Source of the DNA: an uncultured Devosia sp.
GTDB lineage: Bacteria; Pseudomonadota; Alphaproteobacteria; Rhizobiales; Devosiaceae
Assembly: GCF_946479885.1 (NCBI RefSeq)
Contig: NZ_CAMLHM010000033.1
Location: 1-44,749, forward strand
DNA: 44,749 nt
Reading direction: 5' to 3'
Made by a program: the position numbers and the translations under genes. How positions within the stretch are numbered: position 1 is the stretch's first letter; each line of letters opens with the position of its first letter. Shown piece by piece: positions 23,611 to 31,608 of the stretch. Below the pieces are notes generated by a model. The model searched no databases. It was not told the DNA's origin and worked only from the letters and a program-made list of their open reading frames with translations.

Positions 23611-24000
23611 ATGGGTTCCAAGACACTCCAGGAGCGCAATGTGGGTCAGGCCATGTGGCGCGGCACACTGTGCCGGTGCCCCCATTGTGGCCAGGGTCGC
23701 ATGTTCCGCGCCTATCTGAAGGTCGCCGATCAATGCGAGGCCTGTGGCGAACGGCTCGACCTGCATCGCGCCGATGACTTCCCGCCCTATATCGCCATCA
23801 TGATCGTCGGCCACCTGCTGATCGGCATCATGCTGCACATGGACATGGTGTGGCACGTCAATCCGCTGACCTACCTCTATACCATGGTGCCGCTGGGCAT
23901 CGTGCTGCCCATACTTATGCTCCCCTCGATCAAGGGTGCTATCGTCGGCCTGCAATGGGCCAACCACATGTACGGCTTCGGCACCGGCCAGCGGGACTGA
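23611..24000 (+). CDS. DUF983 membrane protein with zinc-ribbon start
   Basis: This is a 129-residue protein of the DUF983 family. The N-terminus has a zinc-ribbon-like pair of CxxC motifs, CRCPHCGQG and CEACGERL, then two membrane helices (about 59-81 and 88-110). DUF983 proteins are widespread in alphaproteobacteria and their role is unknown. It starts 4 bases after the rnr stop, so they are probably co-transcribed. A single-arm palindromic repeat lies directly after its stop. Confidence 0.9.
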   Translation: MGSKTLQERNVGQAMWRGTLCRCPHCGQGRMFRAYLKVADQCEACGERLDLHRADDFPPYIAIMIVGHLLIGIMLHMDMVWHVNPLTYLYTMVPLGIVLPILMLPSIKGAIVGLQWANHMYGFGTGQRD

Positions 24001-24010
24001 TTTTTCTTCA

Positions 24011-24060
24011 CCTCTCCCTCTGGGGGAGAGGTCGACCCTCTTGGGTCGGGTGAGGGGGCC
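24011..24060. repeat. Palindromic repeat, family A copy 4 (single arm)
   Basis: One hairpin, CCTCTCCC/GGGAGAGG (24011-24018 with 24024-24031), is followed by a second, CGACCC/GGGTCG, and a GTGAGGGGG end. It matches one half of the doublets at 871-1020 and 2399-2517. It lies between the DUF983 stop and the rpmG promoter and may terminate the rnr transcript. Confidence 0.7.
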
Positions 24061-24066
24061 TTCCCC

Positions 24067-24129
24067 TTGACATGCGGATGAAAATCCGTAGGTTGCGCCC
24101 AAATTCAAAGCGCCGCCATTTCGCGGCGC
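24067..24129 (+). promoter_or_regulatory. rpmG promoter and leader hairpin
   Basis: A perfect TTGACA at 24067-24072, a 17-base spacer and AGGTTG at 24090-24095 make a likely promoter. The predicted leader has a 7-bp hairpin, GCGCCGC/GCGGCGC (24110-24116 with 24123-24129), followed by a T/A-rich CTTATTATTTG. It could act as a weak attenuator or stabilise the mRNA; nothing proves either. Confidence 0.55.
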
Positions 24130-24154
24130 CTTATTATTTGTCGAGGACACCCCA

Positions 24155-24322
24155 ATGGCCAAAGCCGCTTCCGTCAAGATCAAGCTCGTGTCGACGGCTG
24201 ATACTGGCTACTACTACGTCACCAAGAAGAACGCCCGCACCCAGACCGAGAAGCTCTCGTACAACAAGTACGATCCGGTCGTGCGCAAGCATGTCGAGTT
24301 CAAGGAAGCCAAGATCAAGTAA
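24155..24322 (+). CDS. rpmG: 50S ribosomal protein L33
   Basis: L33 is a small protein of the large ribosomal subunit. The 55-residue product begins [20 protein letters not shown] and has the [20 protein letters not shown] core and a basic end. It has no cysteines, so it is the zinc-free form usual in alphaproteobacteria. GAGG lies 9 bases before the ATG. A promoter is seen at 24067 and an intrinsic terminator at 24356-24382, so rpmG is probably a single-gene transcript. Confidence 0.96.
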   Translation: MAKAASVKIKLVSTADTGYYYVTKKNARTQTEKLSYNKYDPVVRKHVEFKEAKIK

Positions 24323-24355
24323 TCTGGCGCCTGCTCGAAGCTGAGAATCGAAAAG

Positions 24356-24382
24356 CCCCGCATGTCAGATGCGGGGTTTTTT
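24356..24382 (+). terminator. Intrinsic terminator after rpmG, probably bidirectional
   Basis: An 8-bp stem, CCCCGCAT/ATGCGGGG (24356-24363 with 24369-24376), loop GTCAG, is followed by TTTTTT on the plus strand. On the minus strand the same hairpin is followed by CTTTTCG, so it may also end the putative RNA transcribed from 24697. Confidence 0.9.
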
Positions 24383-24697
24383 GTTGCGCCGTCATAGGAG
24401 CGGGAAATCCGGTGACGAATCTGCTACCACTGTGTGGCGCAGTCCGTGACCCGTTTGGGCCTATGAGCGGTGCTTTATCGAATGTGGAGTGGCTGGTCCG
24501 GAGCGGCATGTCGAAGAGGCCACTCTGTCCGCATCCGGACCAACCGCCCTACGGGACTCAGGAGTTGCGGCGGACCTGAGAAAGCCGTAGGGAACCCTCA
24601 GCGGAGGCCCTGTCGGGTGGCTCGCTGGTGTTGAGGGCAACCTACGCGTTGGCCCGGAAAACTCAAGGAAAACCGGGCGTTGGCGGCCGGTAAGCTC
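24356..24697 (-). ncRNA. Putative structured non-coding RNA of unknown class
   Basis: The 443 bases between rpmG and pleD have no credible gene but are densely structured. Three stems are clear: 24495-24506 with 24529-24541 (12 bp with one bulge), 24547-24554 with 24585-24592 enclosing 24557-24562 with 24575-24580, and 24595-24600 with 24632-24637. A direct repeat GCGTTGGC flanks an inverted CCGG pair near 24648-24684. A consensus promoter (24704-24732) points into this block on the minus strand, and the shared hairpin at 24356-24376 can end it, giving about 340 bases. I do not see the conserved motifs of RNase P RNA, tmRNA or SRP RNA; 6S RNA cannot be excluded. Strand and ends are inferred. 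Confidence 0.5.
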
Positions 24698-24703
24698 TTG
24701 TTA

Positions 24704-24732
24704 ATTATAACAGATAACCCTAACGCGTCCAA
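24704..24732 (-). promoter_or_regulatory. Consensus promoter for the putative RNA downstream of pleD
   Basis: On the minus strand TTGGAC (24732-24727) is followed by a 17-base spacer and a perfect TATAAT (24709-24704). Transcription would start near 24697. It begins 33 bases after the pleD stop and no protein gene follows on this strand, so it must serve the structured region or be spurious. Confidence 0.6.
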
Positions 24733-24765
24733 TTGCGCAGGATTTCGCGAGGGCGAGTGTTTCGG

Positions 24766-26136
24766 TCAGGCGGCGTCGAACACCACCCGATTGCGACCCT
24801 CACGCTTGGCGCGATAGAGCGCCACGTCGGCCCGTTTGATCAGCGATTCCGGCGTATCGGCCGCACTTTCGTTGAGCGTCACCCCGGCCGAGACAGTCAC
24901 CGATAGCGGCCGGCCCGCATTGACCTCGAAGCTGCGTTCGGCAATCGACTGCCGCACCCGCTCGGCCACCAGTTCCGCCTGACCGAAATCGGTATCGGGC
25001 ATCAGCACGACGAACTCCTCGCCGCCGAATCTGCAAGCAAGATCAACGCCCCGGATGTTGCGCTTGAGGCGCGAGGCGAATTCCTTGAGCACCGCGTCGC
25101 CGATATCGTGGCCATAGGTGTCGTTGACGGCCTTGAAGTGATCGATATCCAGGATCATCAGGGCCATGTCGCGCTCCTGGTTCTGGGCCTTGCCCAGCAT
25201 GACACCCAGATGGCGATCGAAATAGCGGCGATTGTAGAGCCCGGTCATGTCGTCAGTGACGGCCAAGGCCATGGTATTGTTAACACTTTGGCGCAGCTCC
25301 AGGGCATAACGCTGCCGGCGGATCTGCGTCCGCACGCGCGCTGCCAGCTCGTTGCGCTCGACCGGCCGCGAGATGAAGTCGTTGACGCCCAGGTCGAGCG
25401 CCCGCACCACCTTGGGCTTGTCGGCATCGTCGGCGATCAGGATGATCGGCAGGTTGCGCGTATGCTCGAGCGTGCGGATCTGCGAGCAGACCCGCAGCGG
25501 ATCGAAGTCGGTGAGCGCCATGGCGACGAGCGCCAATTCGTAACTGGCACCAGTGACTTGGAACACGGCGTCGGCCGGTTGCAGCAAGATATCCACGTCA
25601 TGCTCGGGCGTGAGATAATTCTTGATACGCTCGGCATGCCGCTGATCGGTGTCGACAATCAGGATGGAGCCAGCCGCGGTGTTGATCTTGTCCATGGCGC
25701 GCATGGAATCTTCGATGGCGATCTGCTGGCCGGTCGTGGCCCGGGCGCGCAATTCATCGGTGAGCGACTTGAGACGCACCAGGCTCTTGACGCGCGCCAT
25801 CAGCTGCATGTCGTCGACCGGCTTGGTCAGAAAGTCATCGGCGCCGACTTCCAGCCCCTTGACGCGGTCAGAGGGCTGGTCGAGCGCGGTGACCATCAGG
25901 ACCGGGATATGCTGGGTCTTGGCGTTGGCCTTGAGCCGCCGGCAAACCTCGAAGCCGTCCATGTCGGGCATCATGACGTCGAGCAGGATGATGTCGACGT
26001 CGGAATTGTTACAGATTTCAAGGGCTTGCGGGCCGGATGATGCCGTGACGACTTCGTAGTATTCCGCAGTCAGCCGGGCTTCGAGCAGCCGGACATTGGT
26101 GGGAATGTCGTCAACGATCAGTACGCGTGCAGTCAC
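24766..26136 (-). CDS. pleD: PleD-type response regulator, diguanylate cyclase
   Basis: PleD makes cyclic di-GMP when phosphorylated and links cell polarity to the cell cycle in alphaproteobacteria. The 456-residue protein has receiver domain 1 (1-125; phospho-acceptor D53, LLDVMMPDMDGFE), a degenerate receiver domain 2 (about 155-275) and a GGDEF domain (about 285-456). The active-site motif is GGEEF at 371-375, and the RxxD inhibitory site is R362-GV-D365. DMTGLYNRRYFD marks the start of the cyclase domain. The ATG at 26136 gives the usual MTARVLIVDD. It lies 92 bases after divK on the same strand, the conserved divK-pleD order. Confidence 0.96.
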   Translation of the reverse strand: MTARVLIVDDIPTNVRLLEARLTAEYYEVVTASSGPQALEICNNSDVDIILLDVMMPDMDGFEVCRRLKANAKTQHIPVLMVTALDQPSDRVKGLEVGADDFLTKPVDDMQLMARVKSLVRLKSLTDELRARATTGQQIAIEDSMRAMDKINTAAGSILIVDTDQRHAERIKNYLTPEHDVDILLQPADAVFQVTGASYELALVAMALTDFDPLRVCSQIRTLEHTRNLPIILIADDADKPKVVRALDLGVNDFISRPVERNELAARVRTQIRRQRYALELRQSVNNTMALAVTDDMTGLYNRRYFDRHLGVMLGKAQNQERDMALMILDIDHFKAVNDTYGHDIGDAVLKEFASRLKRNIRGVDLACRFGGEEFVVLMPDTDFGQAELVAERVRQSIAERSFEVNAGRPLSVTVSAGVTLNESAADTPESLIKRADVALYRAKREGRNRVVFDAA

Positions 26137-26228
26137 TGGTATGGCCCCGAACCTGTCGCCGGCCGCTGGCGTCCCCCAGCGGCGTCGAGCGGGCTGATCA
26201 GGCAGGCAGACGGGCTGGCTCTGCGCGG

Positions 26229-26600
26229 TCAGGCCGGGCCAATGTAGCGGGCAATAGTTTCCAGAAAGTGAGGCACGGAGATCGGCTTGCTGATGTAACC
26301 CTCACAGCCGCCCTGCAAGATCCGCTCTTCGTCACCCTTCATGGCAAAGGCCGTGACGGCGATGACCGGGATATGCGCCAGATCGTCATCGTCCTTGAGC
26401 CACTTGGTCACGACCAGCCCCGAAACCTCGGGCAGCTGGATGTCCATGAGGATCAGGTCGGGATGGTGGGCGCGCGCAAGGTCGAGAGCCTCCATGCCAT
26501 TGCGGGTCTGGATGACGGCATACCCGCGTGATTCCAGCAGATCGTTGAAGAGCTTCATATTGAGCTCGTTGTCTTCAACGATCATGACAGTCTTTGGCAT
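26229..26600 (-). CDS. divK: DivK cell-cycle response regulator
   Basis: DivK is a single-domain receiver that relays phosphate between the DivJ and PleC kinases and adjusts CtrA activity through DivL. The 123-residue product has the acidic pocket (VEDN at 8-11), the phospho-acceptor D53 in [13 protein letters not shown], the switch residue in VIAVTAFAM and K105 in YISKPIS. Its length and sequence match DivK rather than generic CheY-like proteins, and pleD follows. GGAGAAGG lies 4-5 bases before the ATG. The 87-base gap to the divergent DUF3572 gene must carry its promoter; I could not identify clear CtrA boxes there. Confidence 0.95.
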   Translation of the reverse strand: MPKTVMIVEDNELNMKLFNDLLESRGYAVIQTRNGMEALDLARAHHPDLILMDIQLPEVSGLVVTKWLKDDDDLAHIPVIAVTAFAMKGDEERILQGGCEGYISKPISVPHFLETIARYIGPA

Positions 26601-26687
26601 CGATCCTTCTCCGCGCCGCTAAGGCGCTGGCGGCGCTTCGCTTTGCCGCCCGGTTCAGCTAACATTGAATCTCTTACAAAACACCAA

Positions 26688-26978
26688 ATGAGGCTGGCGG
26701 TGCCGCGTTCCGAAAAAGCCCAGACTGCCGCTGCGTCCCTGGCCGATGCCTGTCTTGGCTACCTGGCCGAAAACCCAGATGAACTCCTGGCCTTCATGCA
26801 GTTTGCCGGCCTCGACCCGGATGCGCTGCGCCGGTCGGTCGGTTCATCCGCCCTCCAGCACGGCCTTGTCGACTATTTTGCCTCAAACGAACCGATTCTG
26901 CTCGCCCTCTGCGCAAATTCCGGTATTCCGCCGGAAGAGTTCATGCGGGTGTGGCATCGTCTCAATCCGTCGGGGTAG
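26688..26978 (+). CDS. DUF3572 family protein
   Basis: This is a 96-residue protein of the DUF3572 family, restricted mainly to alphaproteobacteria. The core is AENPDELLAFMQFAGLDPDALR and ends VDYFASNEPILLALC with PPEEFMRVWHRLNP. There is no membrane segment; it is predicted to be helical. The start at the ATG 26688 gives a normal family length; a GTG 12 bases later and a frame opening at 26643 are alternatives. It is divergent from divK and followed 3 bases later by dinB, so the two are probably one transcript. The function is unknown. Confidence 0.85.
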   Translation: MRLAVPRSEKAQTAAASLADACLGYLAENPDELLAFMQFAGLDPDALRRSVGSSALQHGLVDYFASNEPILLALCANSGIPPEEFMRVWHRLNPSG

Positions 26979-26981
26979 CGC

Positions 26982-28307
26982 GTGGCCCTCGACTGGCTTT
27001 GCCGCGACTGCCTGACCAGTGGCTCCAACGGGGCCGTTCCCGACCGTTGCCCGGGCTGCGGCTCGCCGCGCCTGCGCAGTCATGAGGAGCTGTTCGCTCT
27101 ATCCACCGCCCATGTCGACTGCGACGCCTTCTATGCCTCGGTGGAAAAGCGCGACGACCCCAGCCTGCGCGACAAGCCGGTGATCATTGGCGGGGGCACC
27201 CGCGGCGTCGTTTCGACCTGCTGCTACATCGCCCGGCAATCGGGCGTGCGCTCCGCCATGCCCATGTTCCAGGCCCTCAAGCTCTGTCCGGACGCTGTGG
27301 TCATCAAGCCCGACATGGCCAAGTATGTCGGCGTCAGCCGGCAAATCCGGCAACACATGGAAGCGCTTACGCCGCTGGTCGAACCGCTGTCCATCGATGA
27401 GGCATTTCTCGATCTCTCCGGCACGCAGGCGCTGCACAAGGCCCCGCCCGCCCTCGTCCTTGCCCGTTTCGCCAAGACCATCGAGACCGAACTGGGTGTC
27501 ACCATCTCGGTCGGGCTCAGCCACAACAAATTCCTGGCCAAGGTGGCCTCGGACCTCGACAAGCCACGCGGCTTTGCGATCATCGGCAAGGCGGAGACGC
27601 TGTCTTTCCTTGCCCCCCGGCCAATCAGCCTCATCTACGGTGTCGGCAAGGTATTCGCCGAGACGCTGCGCAAGGACGGGCTGACCACGATCGGCCAGTT
27701 GCAGGACGAGCCGCCCGAAAACCTGATGCGCCGCTATGGTGAAACCGGCGCCCGGCTCGCTCGCCTGGCGCGGGGCGAGGATAGCCGCCGCATATCGCCC
27801 GACGGTGAGATGAAGACCATCTCGTCCGAGACCACGTTCAACGGCGATATCAGCGACCTCGACCAGCTTTCTACCGAACTGCTCCATGTAACCGAGCGGC
27901 TGTCGGAACGCCTCAAGGCAAAGAATGTCGTGGGCGACACGGTGACTTTGAAGCTCAAGTCATCAGGTTTCCGCTTGCGCACGCGCGCCCGGCATTTGAT
28001 GATCCCCACGCAATTGGCCAATGTGATCTACGAGACGGGCCGATCGCTCCTGGAGCGAGAGGTCGATGGCACCGCTTTCCGGCTGATCGGAATCGGTGTT
28101 TCCGGTATCGATACGGCCGATGGCAGCGATCCAGCCGATTTGCTGGAGCCGGCCATTGCCCGCAAGGCTGCGGCCGAACGCGCCATGGATCGTGTTCGTA
28201 ACCGCTTCGGCCGTGAGGCTGTGGTCCGGGGCAAGCTCTACCGACACAAGCCGGCCCCAGCGCCGGCAGAACCAGACGACGACCAGAACGAAGGCAAGAC
28301 CAGATGA
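26982..28307 (+). CDS. dinB: DNA polymerase IV with N-terminal zinc ribbon
   Basis: This is a Y-family translesion polymerase. The 441-residue protein has the palm-domain carboxylates D46 ([12 protein letters not shown]) and D139/E140 ([10 protein letters not shown]), then the helix-hairpin-helix and little-finger regions ([33 protein letters not shown]). Before the polymerase is an unusual CxxC pair, C7/C10 and C23/C26, predicted to be a zinc ribbon, seen in a subgroup of alphaproteobacterial DinB. The C-terminal tail is acidic and low in complexity, and I see no clear clamp-binding motif. The GTG start at 26982 is required to include the ribbon. Its stop overlaps the next start (ATGA). Confidence 0.94.
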   Translation: MALDWLCRDCLTSGSNGAVPDRCPGCGSPRLRSHEELFALSTAHVDCDAFYASVEKRDDPSLRDKPVIIGGGTRGVVSTCCYIARQSGVRSAMPMFQALKLCPDAVVIKPDMAKYVGVSRQIRQHMEALTPLVEPLSIDEAFLDLSGTQALHKAPPALVLARFAKTIETELGVTISVGLSHNKFLAKVASDLDKPRGFAIIGKAETLSFLAPRPISLIYGVGKVFAETLRKDGLTTIGQLQDEPPENLMRRYGETGARLARLARGEDSRRISPDGEMKTISSETTFNGDISDLDQLSTELLHVTERLSERLKAKNVVGDTVTLKLKSSGFRLRTRARHLMIPTQLANVIYETGRSLLEREVDGTAFRLIGIGVSGIDTADGSDPADLLEPAIARKAAAERAMDRVRNRFGREAVVRGKLYRHKPAPAPAEPDDDQNEGKTR

Positions 28308-28762
28308 CCAGTCCGATCGAGAAGCTCCGCCAATACGGCTACGAACTGCCCAACGCCAAGGCGCCGGTCGCCAACTACGTGCCGGTGACCCGCACGGGCA
28401 ATCTGCTCTACGTCTCGGGGCAGATTTCGAGCAATGAGCAGGGCGTGGTGACGGGCCTCCTCGGCGACACGATGAACGTCGTCCAGGGCGCCAATGCCGC
28501 CGAACTGGCCGCGCTCAACGTGCTGGCGCAGATCGTCCATATGGGCGGCGTGCAGCTGCAGGACATCAAGCGCATCCTCAAGATCACCGTTCTGGTGGCA
28601 TCGACGCCCGACTTTACCGAGCAACACCTGGTGGCCAATGGCTGCTCGAACCTGCTGGTCGGCGTGCTCGGAGAGAACGGCAAGCATGCCCGCGCCGCGT
28701 TCGGCGTGGCCTCCCTCCCCTTCGGCGCCGCCGTGGAGATCGATGCAGTCGTCGAAGTCTAG
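28304..28762 (+). CDS. RidA family protein
   Basis: This is a 152-residue member of the RidA/YjgF/UK114 family. RidA itself hydrolyses reactive enamine/imine intermediates of pyridoxal-phosphate enzymes, but several subfamilies lack that activity. LLYVSGQIS (about 34-42) and the C-terminal [20 protein letters not shown] are typical, and the R of HARAAFG is the usual carboxylate-binding arginine. At 152 residues it is longer than classical RidA (~128) and belongs to the longer subgroup. The start overlaps the dinB stop by 4 bases. Confidence 0.9.
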   Translation: MTSPIEKLRQYGYELPNAKAPVANYVPVTRTGNLLYVSGQISSNEQGVVTGLLGDTMNVVQGANAAELAALNVLAQIVHMGGVQLQDIKRILKITVLVASTPDFTEQHLVANGCSNLLVGVLGENGKHARAAFGVASLPFGAAVEIDAVVEV

Positions 28763-28822
28763 CTGCATACCATCGTCACATTCCGGTGCCATTGAAGCAC
28801 CCCAACAGCGACGAGGGCTTCC

Positions 28823-29575
28823 ATGACCGACCCCCTGTTTCCAAATCCCATCGCGCATCGCGGACTGCATGACCGCGCCAACGGCGTTATCGAGAACAGC
28901 GCCAGCGCCTTCGAGGCCGCGATCGCCAAGGGACTGACGATCGAATGCGACATCCAGCTCAGCAGTGATGGCGTGCCATTCGTGTTCCATGATGATGACG
29001 GCGAGCGCCTGCTGGGCAAGCCGGGTGCCGTCGCCGACCGGACGGCGAGCGAACTCACGTCGAGTCCGCTGCTCGGCAGCGCGGCGGGCGATTGTCCGCA
29101 GAGGTTCACCGATTTCCTCGCCCAGATTGCCGGCCGGACCCTGCTTCAGATCGAGCTCAAGCATCAGCGCGACACCACCGGCACGCAGTTGCTGGCGCGG
29201 GCGGTTGCCGAAGCGCTCAAGGCCTATGACGGTCTGGTGACGATCGAATCGTTCGATCCAAACCTGCTGACCGCGATCCGACAGTTCGGCTTTTCCGGTC
29301 CGCGCGGCATCATCACCTATGACTATGCCGATGCGAGCGAGGACAGCCACCTCACCGAGGAGCAGCGCTACACGCTTCGCCATCTGCTGCACTGGCACGA
29401 GACGCAGTTCGACTTCATCTCCTGCGCCAAGGATGCCCTCCATCTGCCCGCCATTGTCTTCTGGCGCGCACTTGGCAAGCCGGTGACGGCCTGGACGATC
29501 CGTACACAGGCCGAAGCCGACGCTGTGCGACACCACTCGGACCAGCTCGTCTTCGAAGGCTTTCAGCCTGCGTAG
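28823..29575 (+). CDS. Glycerophosphodiester phosphodiesterase family protein
   Basis: This is a 250-residue TIM-barrel phosphodiesterase that splits glycerophosphodiesters into glycerol-3-phosphate and an alcohol. The active-site set is present: H12-R13-G14, E24 (VIENSASAF), E41 and D43 (IECDIQLS) and H56 (FVFHDDD), with LLQIELKH near residue 110. No signal peptide is seen, so it is probably cytoplasmic. It lies 60 bases after the RidA gene. Its 3' end overlaps the probable signal-peptide coding region of the next gene. Confidence 0.92.
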   Translation: MTDPLFPNPIAHRGLHDRANGVIENSASAFEAAIAKGLTIECDIQLSSDGVPFVFHDDDGERLLGKPGAVADRTASELTSSPLLGSAAGDCPQRFTDFLAQIAGRTLLQIELKHQRDTTGTQLLARAVAEALKAYDGLVTIESFDPNLLTAIRQFGFSGPRGIITYDYADASEDSHLTEEQRYTLRHLLHWHETQFDFISCAKDALHLPAIVFWRALGKPVTAWTIRTQAEADAVRHHSDQLVFEGFQPA

Positions 29576-29594
29576 CCCGCTCGCCATCGCGCTC

Positions 29595-30356
29595 ATGGCG
29601 CTGGCGGTGGGCGATGCCGCGGCGGTCGACATGCGCCTGCCCCCCGCCGGCGGTCAGTATGATTCCCAGCTTGGCGGTGCCTACGAGCCGCCCGCTGGCA
29701 CCCTGATCGTGAGCCGGGATCGGTCCGAGGCGCCGGAGCCGGGGCTCTACAGCATCTGCTACGTCAATGCCTTCCAGACCCAGCCCCAGGAGACCGCCTG
29801 GTGGGTGGCAAACCACCCTGATCTGCTGCTGCGGCAGGGCGGAGGCCTGGCCGAGGACCCCAACTGGCCCGGTGAGATCCTGCTCGACACCAGCACCGAC
29901 AGTAAGCGCGCGTCCCTGGCGGTCATTGTCGGCGCTTGGATCGAGCAATGTGCCGCGGACGGCTACGATGCCATCGAGGCAGATAACCTCGATACCTATT
30001 CGCGCTCGAACGGAGCCCTCGATATCGGCGACAACCTCGCCTATGCCAAGCTGCTCATCGACCGCGCCCACGGCCTCGGGCTGGCCTTTGCCCAGAAGAA
30101 CAGTGGGGAACTGGGCGCACGCGGCAAGGCGGCGGGCTTCGATTTCGCCATTGTCGAGTCTTGCCAGGTCTATGACGAGTGCGATGCGTATATGAATGTC
30201 TTCGGCGCGCATGTCCTGGCGATCGAATATACCGACACGGACGCCGCGCACTTCGAGACCAGTTGCGCGGTTCGCGGGCGCCAAATCTCCGTGATCCGAC
30301 GCGATCGCAACCTTACAATGCCCGGCAAAGAGTCCTATTTCTATCAGACCTGTTGA
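29595..30356 (+). CDS. GH114 family (polygalactosaminidase-like) protein
   Basis: The product shows the conserved strands of glycoside hydrolase family 114: ICYVNAFQTQ, GYDAIEADNLDTYS, LAFAQKNSGE, FDFAIVESCQVYDEC and LAIEYT. Characterised relatives cut alpha-1,4 galactosaminogalactan; the substrate here is unknown. From the ATG at 29595 there are 253 residues, but the first 12 look like the end of a signal peptide. Upstream in the same frame RSPLAIALMALAVGDAAA would complete it, and the only plausible codon is a CTG at 29568 with AAGG 8 bases before it. The true start may be that CTG, overlapping the glycerophosphodiesterase stop. A FemAB-like gene follows 16 bases later. Confidence 0.8.
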   Translation: MALAVGDAAAVDMRLPPAGGQYDSQLGGAYEPPAGTLIVSRDRSEAPEPGLYSICYVNAFQTQPQETAWWVANHPDLLLRQGGGLAEDPNWPGEILLDTSTDSKRASLAVIVGAWIEQCAADGYDAIEADNLDTYSRSNGALDIGDNLAYAKLLIDRAHGLGLAFAQKNSGELGARGKAAGFDFAIVESCQVYDECDAYMNVFGAHVLAIEYTDTDAAHFETSCAVRGRQISVIRRDRNLTMPGKESYFYQTC

Positions 30357-30372
30357 CCCACCGGGACCTGCC

Positions 30373-31551
30373 TTGGCTGATCAGCCGACCCTTCGCGCCA
30401 CCATTCATCCCAGCACGGCCAGTATTCCTGCCGCCGTCTGGAATGCGCTCGTTCCCTCCACCGCTGGGCGGGTCGATAACCCATTCCTGGACCACGCATT
30501 TTTCGCGGCGCTGGAGGATTCCGGCTGCGCGACCAAACGGACCGGGTGGCAGCCGCAGCATATCCTGCTCAGCGATGATACAGGCCAGCCGCTGGGCCTG
30601 ATGCCCCTGTTCCTCAAGTCCCACTCGATGGGCGAATATGTCTTTGACCATGGTTGGGCCAATGCGCTGGAACGCGCCGGCGGCAGCTACTACCCCAAGC
30701 TGCAATGTTCGGTGCCGTTTACCCCCGTGACGGCCCCCAAGCTGCTGGTGCCGTCGGGCGATCCGGCCATCAAGGCGGCCCTGCTGTCGACGGCGCAGCA
30801 GCTGGCGATCGAGCGCAACGCCTCATCGGTCCACGCGACCTTCGTGCCATCAGGCGAGGCGGACGAAATCGAATCCGACGGCTGGCTCAAGCGGTTCGAC
30901 ACCCAATTCCACTGGCATAACGAGGGCTTTGCGACCTTCGACGATTTCCTCGAGACCCTGTCGTCGCGCAAGCGCAAGACCATCCGTCGCGAACGACGCG
31001 ATGCGCTGGGTGACGGGTTGACGGTAAAGTGGCTCTCGGGCGCGGACCTGCGCGAGGAGCATTGGGACGCGTTCTACGCCTTTTACGAGGATACCGGCGC
31101 GCGCAAGTGGGGCCGGCCCTACCTCAATCGGGAGTTTTTCTCGCGGCTCAACGCCACCATGGCTGACCGGATCGTGCTGATGCTGGCCTATGACGGCCGC
31201 GAGGCCATTGCCGGTGCCATCAACTTCCTGGGCAAGGACCGCATCTACGGCCGCAACTGGGGCTGCACCCGCGAGGTGCCGTTCCTGCACTTCGAGCTCT
31301 GCTACTACCAGGCCATCGACTATGCCATCGCGCACAAGCTCGACGTGGTGGAGGCCGGGGCGCAGGGCGAGCACAAGCTGGCCCGCGGCTATGCGCCAGC
31401 CACCACCTATTCGGTGCACTGGATCGCCCACAGGGGCCTTCGCGACGCGGTCGCCGATTTCCTTGAGCACGAGCGCGCCTCGGTGGAGGAGAACCAGGAA
31501 TTGCTCGAGCAGTTCACGCCATTCCGCAAGGGCGAGCGGACCGACAGCTGA
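30373..31551 (+). CDS. FemAB-like GNAT-fold protein (PF04339 type)
   Basis: This is a 392-residue protein of the DUF482/FemAB-like family, a double-GNAT fold distantly related to peptidoglycan aminoacyltransferases. Typical stretches are NPFLDHAFFAALEDSGCA near residue 36, RKRKTIRRERRDAL near 199, IYGRNWGCTREVPFLHFELC near 289 and VEAGAQGEHKLARGYAP near 328. The substrate is not known for this family. The TTG at 30373 gives the usual N-terminus length; no ATG is nearby. A short hairpin follows the stop (31557-31574). Confidence 0.88.
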   Translation: MADQPTLRATIHPSTASIPAAVWNALVPSTAGRVDNPFLDHAFFAALEDSGCATKRTGWQPQHILLSDDTGQPLGLMPLFLKSHSMGEYVFDHGWANALERAGGSYYPKLQCSVPFTPVTAPKLLVPSGDPAIKAALLSTAQQLAIERNASSVHATFVPSGEADEIESDGWLKRFDTQFHWHNEGFATFDDFLETLSSRKRKTIRRERRDALGDGLTVKWLSGADLREEHWDAFYAFYEDTGARKWGRPYLNREFFSRLNATMADRIVLMLAYDGREAIAGAINFLGKDRIYGRNWGCTREVPFLHFELCYYQAIDYAIAHKLDVVEAGAQGEHKLARGYAPATTYSVHWIAHRGLRDAVADFLEHERASVEENQELLEQFTPFRKGERTDS

Positions 31552-31556
31552 GCGTC

Positions 31557-31574
31557 AGTAGCGCGATCGCTACT
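31557..31574 (+). terminator. Hairpin after the FemAB-like gene
   Basis: A perfect 7-bp stem, AGTAGCG/CGCTACT, with loop CGAT lies 5 bases after the stop codon. A C-rich rather than T-rich run follows, so intrinsic termination is doubtful. It may protect the 3' end or separate this transcript from the desaturase gene. Confidence 0.35.
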
Positions 31575-31608
31575 TCCCCCCTCCCCCCATCCCCGCTAAG
31601 TAGAAAAT

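Noticed and set aside
24315..24509. 64-codon minus-strand frame overlapping the rpmG terminator
   Set aside because: It includes the terminator hairpin and part of the structured RNA region, has no ribosome-binding site and no family resemblance.
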